This document shows, piece after piece, positions 1-13,294 of a stretch of 64,000 bases of DNA (position 1 is its first letter; every line of letters starts with the position of its first letter). The position numbers and the translations under genes are program-made. The DNA is from Quillaja saponaria (taxonomy: Eukaryota > Streptophyta > Magnoliopsida > Fabales > Quillajaceae), in assembly GCA_029379385.1 (NCBI GenBank), contig CM055611.1, positions 18,422,062 through 18,486,061 of the forward strand, read 5' to 3'. The notes beneath the pieces are model-generated. The model was not told the origin of the DNA. It was given only the letters and a program-made list of their open reading frames with translations, and ran no database searches.

Positions 1-840
1 TGAAAATTATTTAGAAACAACTGTGGAGCTTTGTTTTGGTTGTGGTTACAGTATGTCCTCTAATTTGAGAAGAACGGAGAACTGTTCAAGAAGATAGCTT
101 TCCTACTCTGGTAAATTATTCCCATATGTTTTCTATAAGAAACTAACAGTGTATGGAAGTTCACTTGTTATGGCTTTGCAATACTATGAGACCGTAGACT
201 ATCTTGTTGATTAGTGGTGCTGGCGGATTTTCTGTGTAAGTGGCCAGTGTTGGACTAAGCTACTCAACTGTAGTATCTTTTCAAGAGCATCCGGTTGGTA
301 TATGGAAGGAATAGGATAAAGATTGTGGGTGGAAGGATTTTTTACCATTCATATGATGTTTCTGATTTTGCAGAGAGCTTTTTTTACTATTCATATAATG
401 TTTGTGTTTCTGATTTGAGGCAGTTCCTGAAGCATTTTCAGCTGTTTAATTATTCTTGTGGTTGAGTTGTTTTGATCCTCATAGAAGTAGAAGTTGCTAT
501 TCCTCAAAGCTGTAGAAACTGTTGTAAGAGTCTATACTTTTTCTGTAAAAAAAAAGTAAAATATTGTCGATCTCCCAATTTTTATCTTGATCACTCTCTC
601 TCGTACACATGTAAACTAATTTTAGATTGCTATCCTTTTGAGACTGAAGATTGCAAAACCTAGTTGCTTGGCTGAGTTAGTGCTTATTGTTTTTTTTGAC
701 AGAGCTGTGAGACGGTGCTAACTTCTGCTATGATGCTGTGTTTTCTTGTCTGAGATATCCGCAGATGGTATTCCAAAAGAATGCATTGTACTCTTTTGTA
801 ACAACCATTTACTTCTACCAATAAAACTTCCCAGTTGGAA
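1..840 (+). other. Possible 3' UTR of a gene lying left of the window
   Basis: No long open frame is present. The stretch is T-rich on the + strand with moderate GC, unlike the AT-rich DNA after it. It has a 3'-splice-like run (T-rich tract then GACAG near 690-702) and ends with an AATAAA at 821-826 preceded by TTGTA-type elements, as plant 3' UTRs often do. This fits the tail, possibly with a 3'-UTR intron, of a + strand gene whose coding part is outside the window. Plain intergenic DNA is the alternative. Confidence 0.3.
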
Positions 841-3800
841 GAAAACTTTGATGAATGAATTTAGAGAGAATTTTGATATTTGGGACAGCAAAAATTCAAT
901 TTATTGACAGATGGAGAGAAAATTTTGTTGTTTGATTATGAGATATCATTATTTACAATTTTTTTCTTATATATATATTGTAAGGAGTATGTGTAAGGGG
1001 GATGAATCAAACTTTTGAGTGATTTTCTGTACTAATTCTACTTTCTCTCCTTCCTAAACTAGAAAAAAGTTGTCATCTCTTTTTCAAATTTTATTTCATC
1101 ACTTAAATTTTTATAATTTCCTTTTCCCTTTAGTTTGTCCTAGAACTAAAATTTTGTCCAAATTTTACTTATTTGTGGTATAATCCAATTCTCACTATCC
1201 GTTGTGGTTTATGCATTATTGATCTGCTAGCCTCTACTAATTTGCTCACACAAATCTATCTCCAATAAAAAAAAAAAAAAAAAAAAATTCATGTGAATAG
1301 GACGTGTATCACATTTCATTGAACCTTAAATTTTCAAAATCAATCTGAAGTTTTCTCATCATCCATGAATTCTAACCCATATACTGGGACATGAAATGAG
1401 ACAGGGAAATGGGACATTGGATCACCATCCACTCGGAATAAGGTTTTACCCCTTCAACCAATTTTTATTTATTTTATTATTATTATTATTATTTTAATGG
1501 AATGAATTGTTATTTTCTTGATAGAATTGGGAACTTGCATATAAATTACTATGAATAATGTGTCTTTTTTGTTATTGTACTAAGAATTTCAGATCAAATA
1601 AATTTTTTATATTGTATTAAGAATCTAAGATCAAATTGAGTTTTTCCCGAAAAGTAATCAGCCAATCATAGATCCAGCACCAAAATCATGGGGCTGGGCT
1701 GTCCATGAGTTCTTTTAACTGGAGAACCTCAGGCCCATTGGCAAACAGTTTTTCAACAAATTAAGCCGATTACCATTTGTCAACACTCGAGAAGGAGAAA
1801 ATCCTAGCGAGCTTCTACAGATAGTTTTTTATTTTTAAAATATATTTATTTGTTACACAATGATTATCTTTTCTTATTCTTAGGAAAACACAATTTAAGA
1901 AAATATGTTAATAATATTGAGAAATTAATTAAGCAAAATGCCATCAACTGCTACTTTTTATATGATTTTTAAAAAATAAAAATAAAAATTGAATCATACA
2001 TCAAAGATTTGTGTTGTTAATTTTCAGACAGATTCCTATCCTAACATAAAGTTTATTTATTCAGATAGTCAAGGATACAAAGAAATATATACAAAAGAAA
2101 ATTATGGGGGTTTCCTTCTTTGCAATCTTTAAATTGTAGTTGTCAAATGCAATCATAGACATGTTTCTTTGCTCCTACTAAAGTATTGAATATTTTAGTT
2201 AAAATTCAGTTAATTAATCATCTTACCTTTAAAATGGAAATTTTAGAAGGCAAACTGAATAAACAAAACAAAATCAAACATACTTTTCATTGATGAATTA
2301 AACAATAATTCATTAATAATTTGTTGTTTGTGAGATGTTTATAATTAGTTATTGTTCTATCAAGGACATTTACTTTAAATAAAATCTCCTTACAATAAAT
2401 ATCAAACACCAATGTGTCATAGCAATTGTCTTTTTCATTATTAAACTGTTAAAAAACAAGTCTTCCAAATCCCAGAAAAGAAATTTTCAATTACTTGTCA
2501 ACTTTTAAATTTGTCATAGAAGTTTCTAAACTATCTATAATTACACTTCCAAATATGTAGGAACAACATTTCTTACCCTTGTTAATTACATGATAACATT
2601 GATTTTAGCTACTCAAATTGTACTTAACTAGCTTTAAAAACATTTCCAAGCGGATAATGTTTCTAGAGTTAATATTTCATCCGTATACTATCAATGTACA
2701 AGATTTATGCTCTGTTAGTAAATAAGAAATTGTCACATGTTATTGATACTAACCACCACCTAAGATTTTAATCAAGTTAACTAATGCTGTGTTATAATCA
2801 TGTTTACTGCAGTGTATCAAATGATTACTCATGTTTTAGTATATGGGATCTTTTTTTTTTTTTTTTTTTTATGTAATAAATTAATTTTGAAGTTTAAAAT
2901 ATCATTCTAAACAGCTCTAAGGAAGCTTGAATATGAATTTCCCATTGATGATGATGTCTCAACAAAATGACCCTAGATAACTGAGAAAAACAGGGAAATA
3001 CTATTTAGGTTTAACAATGAGACCCATGCTTCAACCAATGAATCTGAAACAAAATCATTGACATTATACTAACCAATAATCCCTATCTTGGAAGAGGTTG
3101 AACAAGCAGGTGAAAGGATGACTAGAATGGGTCCAAATCAATCACAATCCATCACATGGCAACCTCGGTTTGGTCGGAGTTTAGGATTAAAATAATTAAT
3201 CCTCAAAGCTCAATGCGATTTGAATTAATTAAACTAAAGTTTGAAAGTTTTATATTTAGCTTTCCATGGAGGCCAAGAGCTGGGTGCAACAATCTCAATT
3301 TTCTCAACCACTTTGAGTGAAAAGCGGCCTGTGAATGAGTTATAACGTGCAACATCGTGCTAGATTCGAAGCTATAGCTGCCCTTCACATGGAATTTGAT
3401 TTGTAAATTTGTCTTTGAAGTGGTCCATACTCTCTTTGGATTAGCTTTACAAGCTTTGTTTAATCAGACTAGATAATGGGTTGCATTTGTTTAATATGGA
3501 AAAGTTGATTAAGATAAGCATCACACATCATTGAACAATGTTGCACTATTACTACTATACCCTAAGTAACTTCAATTGACTCATTCTTTTCTTTCTCATT
3601 CTCTTTTCTAAACGGATGACTAATACCGTGTCTTAATTTCTTGAAGACTTCCCATATGTTCTCGAAATTCAACATATGAATTCGAAAATTTTTTAAAATA
3701 AAAATTAGGAATTAATTGTTTCGCGAAACCCGTGAACTATACGTTTGAATTTTGGTTGTATGTGACAAGACTTTGTGAACTCTAGTTAAACTCTTGGTGT

Positions 3801-6800
3801 TCTAACCGGCTTTAATTAGCTTATGTCATGACTTAATTACTGTGTCCTAGTTGATGAGTGGGGACTAATTAAACTTAATTTAAAAAAAGTACATTTGACA
3901 GTCACTAACTAGTTTTGTAATGAAGGAGAGGTTCAACTTTACACTTATGCTCTCATTATTGCTTAATGACTAATAGATTCTTACAGATGTTACACAAGTT
4001 ACATGCAACTTATGAATAATTAATCTAGTAGCTATATTAGAAGTGTTCATTGGTGTAAAAGCCTATAAGAGAGTTAAAAGTTGAACATCAAATTGCATTT
4101 CAATTCATTTGATCAAAAAAATTAGCTTTATGAACCAGTTATAATATATAATTCATATTATATATTGAGTAATGGGGTTTTACCCCAAAACCTAATAATC
4201 AATCATAAAGTACCATCAAATCCAACCTAAATAAGATGGTGGATTAACCTTTACCTAATTATCAGTCTCAATCAAACCCAATACAAATAACTACAAAAGT
4301 TTAAGGATGTAACTCTTACTAATTAAGAAATATCTAAGTACAAAAGTTTAATTAGTTTACTTAAGTTCTTTTGTCTTTTGGGGTGTGTTAAGGATGGAGG
4401 AGAGGACAGAGGTACCTTTAAAAAGACATAACCAAATAATTGGTGGGTGAATTAATAGTGAGATGTTTGGATAGTTCTTTTATTTTTTTTATTTTTTTTG
4501 TGGAGAAATTCTGGATTTGATAACCTAGGAAGAGAGTAGGTGAAGGAAATCCGTTGACTGCGAAAATGATATTATGGTTGTTGTACTATTATTATCATAT
4601 ATATTTTCTTAAGGTTTTTTTTTTTTTTTTAATTGTTTTGGAATTTTTTTTTTTTAGTTTTATATATTGTTATAAGTTTGTTTGTTTCTTGAGAAAGTGA
4701 CGGGATAGTTTGCTGTATTATCACATTATAATTTTCTAATGCCAAGGTGGTTTTCAATTGTTTGCTACTTGGAAGAGAGAGAGAGAAGGGCTTTGGCAAA
4801 ATCCTATCACCAACCCTAATTCTTTATATTATTTGTTCTCTCTCTCTCCAAGGAGTTGAAGGCTTTTTTTTTGGGGTAAGATAATTAGCTCTTTTAGATG
4901 GTAAGATCAAGGAAAGGCCTGCAATATAATCAAGGATTATGCATCTACATTTTGGTTGTCCTCTAATTTGAGTATTATTCTAAGTTGCTATGTCTTTATT
5001 CCTAGGAGGGAAAATAGATAGATTTTTTTTTTATTATTCTCGATTACATTTTAAAAAATATTATAAATCAAAAAATTTTAAGAGTATCGTTTTCATGATT
5101 ATAATATTATTTTTTAATTTTTAATTTTTAATTTTTCTTTTCATCTTAAGAAATAAAAGAAATAGACTTATATCCTTATGAGTTTATTTTTTTTTTTGTT
5201 AGATTTATCTATTTCTTTATGAATATAAAAGTAATTTATTGGAAAAAATTTTATTTTCTTAATTTTTCTTTGTGAGTTATTACCACTACATAAATATTTT
5301 GTTGTTGTTAATTTTCTTTAAATAGACTATTTATTTTTTTTATTATTTTACTTCTTCCTAATTTTCCTCCATTTTAATATTAATAGGATAGTAATTGTTT
5401 TATTACTATTGAATTTTTTTTTGTTCTAATTCTTTTAGTATTAATAATTCTATAATTTCTCAATAACTATATATCAATAGGTAATAAGATTGAATTTCTC
5501 AATTTTTTATTTAATAAGTTACAATTAATTGTAGTATTATAAATTATTATTTTAAAAACATGCTATGAATTAAAAAAATATATTAAGATTATAATTTTTA
5601 TGAATATAATATTGTTATGTTAATTTTTCTTACATCTTTAATTTAAAAAAAATAAAATAAAATAGTTATATTTTGAATTAAATTTTTATTAGATTTAACT
5701 ATTTTTTTATTGGCGCTAACATTGAGTATTATTTTTTATTATCTATAATTTCTTAATATTCACATTAGTTATTGATGAATATAACTCTATATATATATAT
5801 ATATATATATTTCACAAAAATAATTCACGCATAATGCGTGTGTCATCAAAACTATTTTAAACTAATAAATATGATTATTAATTATAAAAATAATGATTAC
5901 TCCCTACGACATACTATCAAAAAAATAAAAATAAAAATAAATAAAGACCAAGATATGCTATAATGAAACTTAAAGATAAAGATCTTGTACCGAAAACAGG
6001 AAAAAAATTATTTGCCATGTACTAAAAAGAAAGAAAAAGAAAAACTGGATAAGAGAAAGATTTATATGGGTGACGTAGACATGTGTTATGAATAATTAAC
6101 AATATGATAAAATGGATTTTTTATAAATATAAGAAAAAAATATTTAAAAAAGAGTTTCAGAAAAGTAATTAGAACTTTGATGTCTATATATTTGTGGAGC
6201 TGATTAATTAATATTACCATATATAGTAACATGTCTTACATTGTTACTAAACCTGAATTAGTAATAATTATTAATTAATTTGGATATTAAAATAAATTGA
6301 ATAGTACTCACTTGGGCCAAACAGATTTTATTATTTTCAAAACACTAAACCACGCAATATTATAAGCTAAAAAAATAATATACTCTACAAAAAGTCAGCT
6401 TTTAAATTTTAAGATGTGATAGTTTTTCTTTGTTTATTCTCTTTCTCTATCAAAATTTGTTCGCTGATTTAGCAAAACGAAAAGAACAAAAGCAAGTAAT
6501 TCGTATAATGTCTACTGCCGACATGGGAGGAGTCCCTAAAACACCATTTGAGAGTTTTAAGTTTTAGAGATCTCAAGTTCGAATCATATTGAAATCGAGT
6601 ATGATATGTTAGATGAAATAGTAAAATCTCAATCTCAATCTCAATAAATTAGATAAAATATTAAAATTATTTATGTTTTATTTTATATTTTTGAACTCTA
6701 ATATTAAACATCTATATATAAAATACTTTTTATAATAATAATATTTACTTTCATATAAAATTCAAGTTGACTTATGTACTAAAATATTTTTCATTATCAC

Positions 6801-7259
6801 AATATGATTAAATAATAAATAAAAAGGTGTATAATATATTAGACAATATTAGTATAAAACTACTCAGTCACATTATTACTTACCATCAAACATTATATAA
6901 GCGAAATGATTACTATCACAAGTCTATATAATATTATCTGTCAAATATTTTAAAAAAGTAATTAAATAAAAATATATCATAAACCATCACTAAAAAGAAC
7001 TACATCCCACATATGTATTTTTCCTATATATAATTGTTTTATTACATGCTACAGATCCAGATTCTATGTACTCATAATCCAATCTCAGTTATTGGCTTAT
7101 GCACTGCCATTTTTCCAGAGATGTAAAAGCCAAATTGCACAGAACTCTCGAAGAACAATAAATGTCTTCTCTTCTACCCTCCCCTTTTTGTTTTCTCTTT
7201 CAAACATTTTAGTGATTTATTTTGTCGAGTTTTTTGTTTTAATAAGTTAATTAATCAAA
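841..7259. other. AT-rich intergenic region, no gene seen
   Basis: About 6.4 kb of AT-rich sequence whose open frames are short and show no recognisable protein similarity. It holds homopolymer runs (A-tract at 1267-1287, T-tract at 2849-2870), a TA microsatellite near 5791-5811 and many long T runs. I see no coding exons and no clear transposon termini. Confidence 0.6.
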
Positions 7260-7810
7260 GATTTTCCGACATATAGCATCAATAGTTGGAGAGAGAGAGG
7301 AGAGTTGTTATTGAATTCAGCGAGTGGCAAGAGGTGGAGACAGTGAGTCAATGACACCCCTTACCCTCTTTCTTCTCTTCTCTCTCTCTCTCTCTCTCTT
7401 TATAATATATATACAAATTTAGTACAAGTGACAAGAAGCAATAAGCTTACAACAGATTGGACCCTTAGAAGCACAGATCGTGCTTAGTCTCTGTCACTGT
7501 CAGCACCACCCACTCCCAGACAATCCCACAATCCCACAATCCCACAATCCCACGCAGCTGCATGCTGCTATTATCGTTGCAGGCCTTGCAGCTTCAATTC
7601 TTCTTCTTTCTTCAAATTCTCTCACACACATTTACACAAACACCTCACATTCATTCATGCCCACACACTTTGGTTTGCCATTCAAACTACATCACCATGG
7701 ACGATGCACTTAGTCAAGCACACCACTTGTCTTGCTATTTAATATTGCATATAGACCCATCATTAACCACCCCGAGTACCCTCACCCTTCCCCTTTGTTC
7801 TTGAATCCCT
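7260..7810 (+). promoter_or_regulatory. Promoter-like or 5'-leader-like stretch with no recognisable gene after it
   Basis: This island is more GC-rich than its surroundings. In order it has a GA-rich tract (7289-7306), a CT microsatellite (about 7371-7399), a TATA-like stretch (7399-7417), and a C-rich leader-like region containing four exact copies of the octamer ACAATCCC (7520-7551). CT tracts beside TATA-like sequence are typical of plant core promoters and leaders. The open frames at 7480-7804 start with non-ATG codons or look like low-complexity leader, so I do not call a protein. A promoter relic or a non-coding transcript start is possible. Confidence 0.3.
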
Positions 7811-8331
7811 TTGAATATTATTAATGTTGGCAAAACTATTAATTGAAGGGAAAAAAAGTTAGGGAATTAATGATCAGAAAAATTGACAACAAGAGTTAGA
7901 CGTAGTAATAAGCGAGTTGTATTTTTAACATAAGAACACAAATTTGAATTTTAGAATAGATATTATTAGAAGGATATCTTAGTAATGATAGAATTCTGAA
8001 AAATTAGTATCAAAACAATACTTGAAAACCAAGGAAACAAAAAAAACTGAAAGGAGCAAAATTGCGAGTCTTAGAATTGAAAGCAATGCACGTGTCTATG
8101 AGTTGGAATTAGTTTAATCACGTGAGGTCATAAACACAAATAACATGGGGACAAAATCCAACGGCCGCCTGACGCCCGCTTAATAATTTTTTTTTTTTTT
8201 TGAATCTGGATTCATCACGAAGCTTGCTGACCAAATTTTATTAATCACGAAATACATAATTTTTCATTTTCATGCATGAAAGTGGATTCTTATTCGTTAA
8301 ATGATATATATATATTTTAAGAGGATAAGAA
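7811..8331. other. AT-rich intergenic DNA
   Basis: Nothing recognisable is seen here apart from a T-tract at about 8188-8201. Confidence 0.5.
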
Positions 8332-10625
8332 ATCATTGGGATATTTTTTATAATAACCTTACGAAATCTTTGTTGCATGAATCTCTCTTTTAGAATCTAC
8401 AATATTTTTCGTTTAATCTTCTGTTTTTTAATGGCATTATATTTCATATTATATTTTTCTTACTTTTTTCATAAAATAAACCTACCATGTGTCCGATCTT
8501 GATTTTCTTCCAAATTCCATATTTGAATTACTTACCTAATTATCCAAATCCCTGTTTGATTTAGCTTTTAAATAATTTTTGGGTTTAAGTTTTCTACAAA
8601 ACTATTTGGTAATAGAAGATTTATTTTCTAAATTTTACGAAAAAGTATTTTTGGACTTTTAGAATCTTTAAAGCTGCTAAAAGCTTAAACTAGAAAATAA
8701 AGATTTTTTAAATAGAAAATAACAGAAACTCAAATAAATTTTAGTAATTATTTTATTTAGACAAATATAACCATAATATTTGTCAAACTAGTCTTTTTAG
8801 TAATTTTAATACTCAATATTTATTTTTTTTAAATCAAATCAAACAATTTTTTTTATCTCCCAAATATTTTTACACGCAACATTTTTACACACAATTTAAC
8901 CAAACAATGCCATAAATAAAAGTCCACTAAATAAAAGTTTTCATATAATTAGGAAATATATAATCTCAAATCAAAAAGTCGAATTCTAGTAGTAAAATAA
9001 ATGTCTTTAAGTACTTATAACATTTTATTGTACAATAGTTACATTCTAATGAATAAGTACATGATATTTTAAAATAATTTGTTTTATCTCTATTGTTTAT
9101 TTTAGATTTGAACCTTTTTTTAATTTTTTTTATAGATAGAAACTACGAGATTCATTATATCAGATAGAACAACAATATTAAACGTCATTATTAGGAATTG
9201 ACGAAGCTCCTCGAATCAAACAAAAAATTTCCTAACTCAATTCAATGATCAACTGTTAACAATATCACAATTTTTCACATAGGTGCTAAAGGAAAGTCTT
9301 AATTATTTATTTAAATCCTTACAATACTAGAATACTAATATTTTACTCTCAATTATATAGTTAAAATAATTACAAATAAATCTCATTATATATATATATA
9401 TATATATATATTAATTTTTCAATAAATTCTAATTCATTTATATACTTGATCCCAACAAATTCACACTAAAGAAGCAATAATGAGATTTAAATCTGAAACC
9501 ATAGGCCCCAGCACATTTTTGTTAACCAATTAAAGTAAGACCTTATCGGTTACATTTGAGTTTTAAAATGTGTAGCTCACCTCTTTTTCTCGAAAACATT
9601 CGCATGAGGAATTATCATTGGGATATTTTTTTTTTATAATAACCTTATGAAATCTTTGTTGCATGAATCTCTCTTTTAGAATCTACAATATTTTTCGTTT
9701 AATCTTCTGTTTTTTAATGGCATTATATTTCATTTCATATGTTTCTTACTCTTTTCATAAAATCCACCTACCATGTGTCCGATCTTGATTTTCTTCCAAA
9801 TTCCACATTTGAATTACCTACTTAATTATCCAAATTATATATCTTCATTATTATTTTTTGATTGAAATTATATGTTAATTATTAGAGAGATATGGGTACG
9901 AGAGTCCACTAAATAAAAGTATACATATAATTAGTAAATATATAATCTCAAATCCAAAAGTCGAATTCTAGTACTAAATCAAATGTCTTTCAGTATTTAT
10001 AACATTTTATTGTACAAGAGTTACATTCTAATGAATAAGGGTACGTGATATTTTGTCAGTAAACTATAACTCTTAACTCTTGGTAAAATAATTTGTTTTA
10101 CCTCTGTTGTCTACTTTTGGATTTGAGTTTTTTTTTTTTTTTTAGATAAGAAACTATGAGATTCATTATATCGGATAGAACAACAATATTAAAGGTCATT
10201 TAGGAATTGACGAAGCTCCTCAAATCAAACAAAATTTCCTAACTCAATTCAATAATCAATTGTTAACAATATCACAATTTTACACATAGCTATGAAAGTA
10301 AAGTCTTGATTATTTATTTATATCCTTACAATACTAGGATACTACTATTTTACTCCCAATTATATATTTAACATAATTACTAGTAAATCTCATTACATAT
10401 ATTAATTTTATAATAAACTCTAATCTATGTACCTGTTTCCCATCAAATTCACACAAAGGAGATAATAACAAGATTTGAATCTGAAACTAATAAATCCCAG
10501 CACATCTTTGTTAACCAATTAAACTAAGAGCTTATCGGTTACATTTGAGCTTTAAAGTGTGCAATTTTCCCTTCTTTTTTTTTCTTTTTTTTTTTTGTCG
10601 AAAACATTTGCATGAGGAACTATTA
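8332..10625. repeat. Direct duplication, two diverged tandem copies with a 1282-bp offset
   Basis: Copy A starts at 8332 and copy B at 9614 with the same start (ATCATTGGGATATTTT). Matching blocks then recur in the same order: the stretch around 8361-8545 and 9658-9832, the AGTCCACTAAATAAAAGT block (8920 and 9902), the block ending GTTACATTCTAATGAATAAG (about 9041-9058 and 10019-10038), and the block ending GAAAACATT(C/T)GCATGAGGAA (9591-9610 and 10600-10619). Copy A is longer mainly because of an insertion near 8551-8911. The copies differ by scattered substitutions and small indels, so the duplication is not recent. No coding content is seen. Confidence 0.8.
8551..8911. mobile_element. MITE-like insertion inside copy A of the duplication
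   Basis: About 360 bp present in copy A but absent from copy B. Its ends are short imperfect inverted repeats: TGTTTGATT at 8553-8561 and AACCAAACA at 8899-8907. It has no coding capacity. The size and the TGTTTGG-type ends fit a miniature inverted-repeat element, perhaps hAT- or PIF-derived. Target duplications are not clear, so the exact ends are approximate. Confidence 0.45.
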
Positions 10626-12719
10626 ATAATAAAAAAAAGGAAAAAAAAAAGAGTAATCTTTATAAAGAAAATCCAACATTCTAAAGTTTATCATATCTTT
10701 TGACTTGTGGTTTAGACCGACGACAATATTGGTCATTTATAAAGAAAATTGTGCATATATACATCTAAAATTGATTCATGCTTAAAAGATTACTTTCAGT
10801 TGAGAAAATTTGTACACACTTTTTAGTTTTCATATTTGAAAAAGGTTACTTGATTTAGAAGTCATAGAAGTAATTATCTGTCTTATTTATAAATTTCTTA
10901 CCTTTTAATATAAACGAGATTCGATACAAGTCATTGAAAAAGATGTCAATAAACCTTAACACTTTGAACCATGAAATCTTCATTCTTATTCAACTTATGT
11001 TTCAATATCAAGAGTTTCTGAACAAATAATAAGGACAAGGAGAATTAATTGAAAGAGGAAGGTTGGCACAAGGTCAAGCTCGGAAAGACGCTGAGAGTGG
11101 CGTAAGGGGAGTGGACTCTCAAATAACTTCAGGTGATAAAGATAGAGTTTGAAGGAGTAGGGAAGTGACACGTACTACAATTAGTCATTAGTGGACCCCA
11201 CAGATAAAAACACATGGAACTCATATGGGGAGAGAGAGAAAGCGAAAGATGCTTGTTTTCCTAAAAACGAGGGTCGCCCTTAAGACACGCCCTGGGTCTC
11301 CTGACCCGATTGGTTCGGGTGGGTCCACTCTAAATAAATATGACCCCACATGCACCTCTCTCATCTCGATCTCGTTCTTCCTATCTCCTACATTTTTTTT
11401 TTTCTAAAAACACCCCTTTTCTTTTGGCTTATAACAAAAACACCCTCATTAATTGTATCAAATATAACTCGGTCATAGTCATAGAGTAACGGATCTGCCC
11501 TTTGGTAGAGGACAAGAATTCACAGAAGTATGTAAATTTGTTTATTTTGTCTCTTACAATACATAGCCCACAACATCAATTATCAAATTCAAAAACCATT
11601 TCCTTCAACATATAATATTTCAACCATTGTAATAAAAAATTAATTTATAATTTGGAAGTGATCAATGAACCAACAGATTGTGTAAGGGAAAATACCGTGA
11701 ACTATGCTGTTTAATCCTCTAATGAGGATGATTGGATTATCTCTGAAAGAAACATCTTTTTCAAATTTCAAAAGAGTTGTCCCACCTCTATCTATTTGAC
11801 AAAAAATCAATCGTTATATTATCTCAATCAAAAAATATATTTTATTAAAATTTAAATTTAAGTGTGCTTTTCTAAAATATTATCCATATTATGTCAAAGC
11901 CGAGGAGCAAACATAAGGCATGAAGTTATATACATAGGATTGCGTACTTTTGTGAAGAGTACTAATTAATGATCGATATTGATGAGGGTAAGACATCTGT
12001 TAGAGTTAATTTTGTGTCATTGATTCTGAAAAGACACGAGCTAAAAGTTCATAATTTTGTATACACTACAATATATCTAGCTTTCATCCATCTCATCAGA
12101 TATTTTTTATTTATTGCATATATAATATCATTAGAGGTATTTTTCATAAATTTAATAATAAACTCTAAATTTGGAAAAATCACCTATAAAATATATATAT
12201 ATTTAAAAAAAAAAAACAATTCATGAATTAGTTTCTTAATTTCATTTTTATGACCTTGTAATCCACTCTTTAAAAATAAAAACAAAATTCTCGTACAAAC
12301 TCTCCATTATGAATTTATTGAAATATTATTTATAACAACGAGCAGTGATAAGAAAGAATTTAATTTACATTAATTCAAGAAGAAACATACTTAATGAGGA
12401 TTTATATTTCTAATTAATTAAATTGATTATTTATTCCAATTTTCACCGCACATCAAAACAATGTAAAAACAATGTAAGTAGAAAGTTCTCAAACACAGAT
12501 TTTGTATCAACTTTCAAGTTCAAGTACATAAATAAATCTTTCAAGTACACAAGTGATGCCTATATATACTTCTTGTAAACAGCATAAAAAGCAATGATTT
12601 TCTTCAAGACAATGTGAAAAGCTGGAATCAAGGAAAAAATAAAGCGTGATATATAGGAAGAATAACAAAGGACTGAGGTTTTATTTTGAGAAAACAAATC
12701 AAGGACAAGATGATGATCT
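10626..12719. other. Intergenic region upstream of the AHL gene
   Basis: No exon is recognised. 11040-11420 is less AT-rich (purine-rich start, then C-rich) and may be an old insertion or distal regulatory DNA. The open frames at 11225-11407 and 11969-12226 look like chance. Confidence 0.5.
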
Positions 12720-13294
12720 TATAAAGCAGGCTTTTGACATTGACGGACATTCAAGCAAGAGAGAGGGAGAGAAAGATAGATAGAGATAGAGAAACAGACA
12801 GAGAGTGGGACCCATACCACCGCCCATGCGCACATTGTCTTGCCAAAACCAAACCCATCATGGATCCGATTCCTTGGACCTAACCCTAACCCATAAAGCT
12901 TAAAGAGAGAAAAAAAAACACACACAGGCACACTCTTCCCTATATCTTTTTCTTCTCTCTAACCCCTTACCCATTTTGCTTCTTATTTCTTTCCAAACCC
13001 TTAACCAACACATAATTCTTAGTTTCCATGTAGGAGAAGCTTTGGAGCTTCACAAACAAAACCCCAAATATGTCTGTGATCTAATTCAGCTTTTTCAGCT
13101 GAAAATTTGGTGGGTACATATTCCAATAACCCTTTTCCTTGTTCTCTCTGAAACCGATCTTAATTCACTCACCAAAACAAAAGCCAAAAAAGTAAGACCC
13201 ACAAAATTGACTAACTCTCAATTTTGCTTGGATCGATTTCAATTTTGTATGTTCAAGTTGTGGTGAAGAAGGAAAGTTATTATTTACTACTAAA
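12720..13294 (+). promoter_or_regulatory. AHL promoter and 5' leader
   Basis: This stretch directly precedes the AHL start codon. It holds GA/GATA-rich repeats (12755-12808) and CT-rich sequence near 12943-12962, common in plant promoters and leaders. A 96-codon open frame (12976-13266) begins with TTG rather than ATG and ends 28 bp before the AHL ATG, so I take it as leader. The transcription start cannot be fixed from sequence. Confidence 0.4.

Noticed and set aside
12976..13266. 96-codon open frame just before the AHL gene
   Set aside because: Begins with TTG, has leader-like composition and no family resemblance; more likely 5' UTR.
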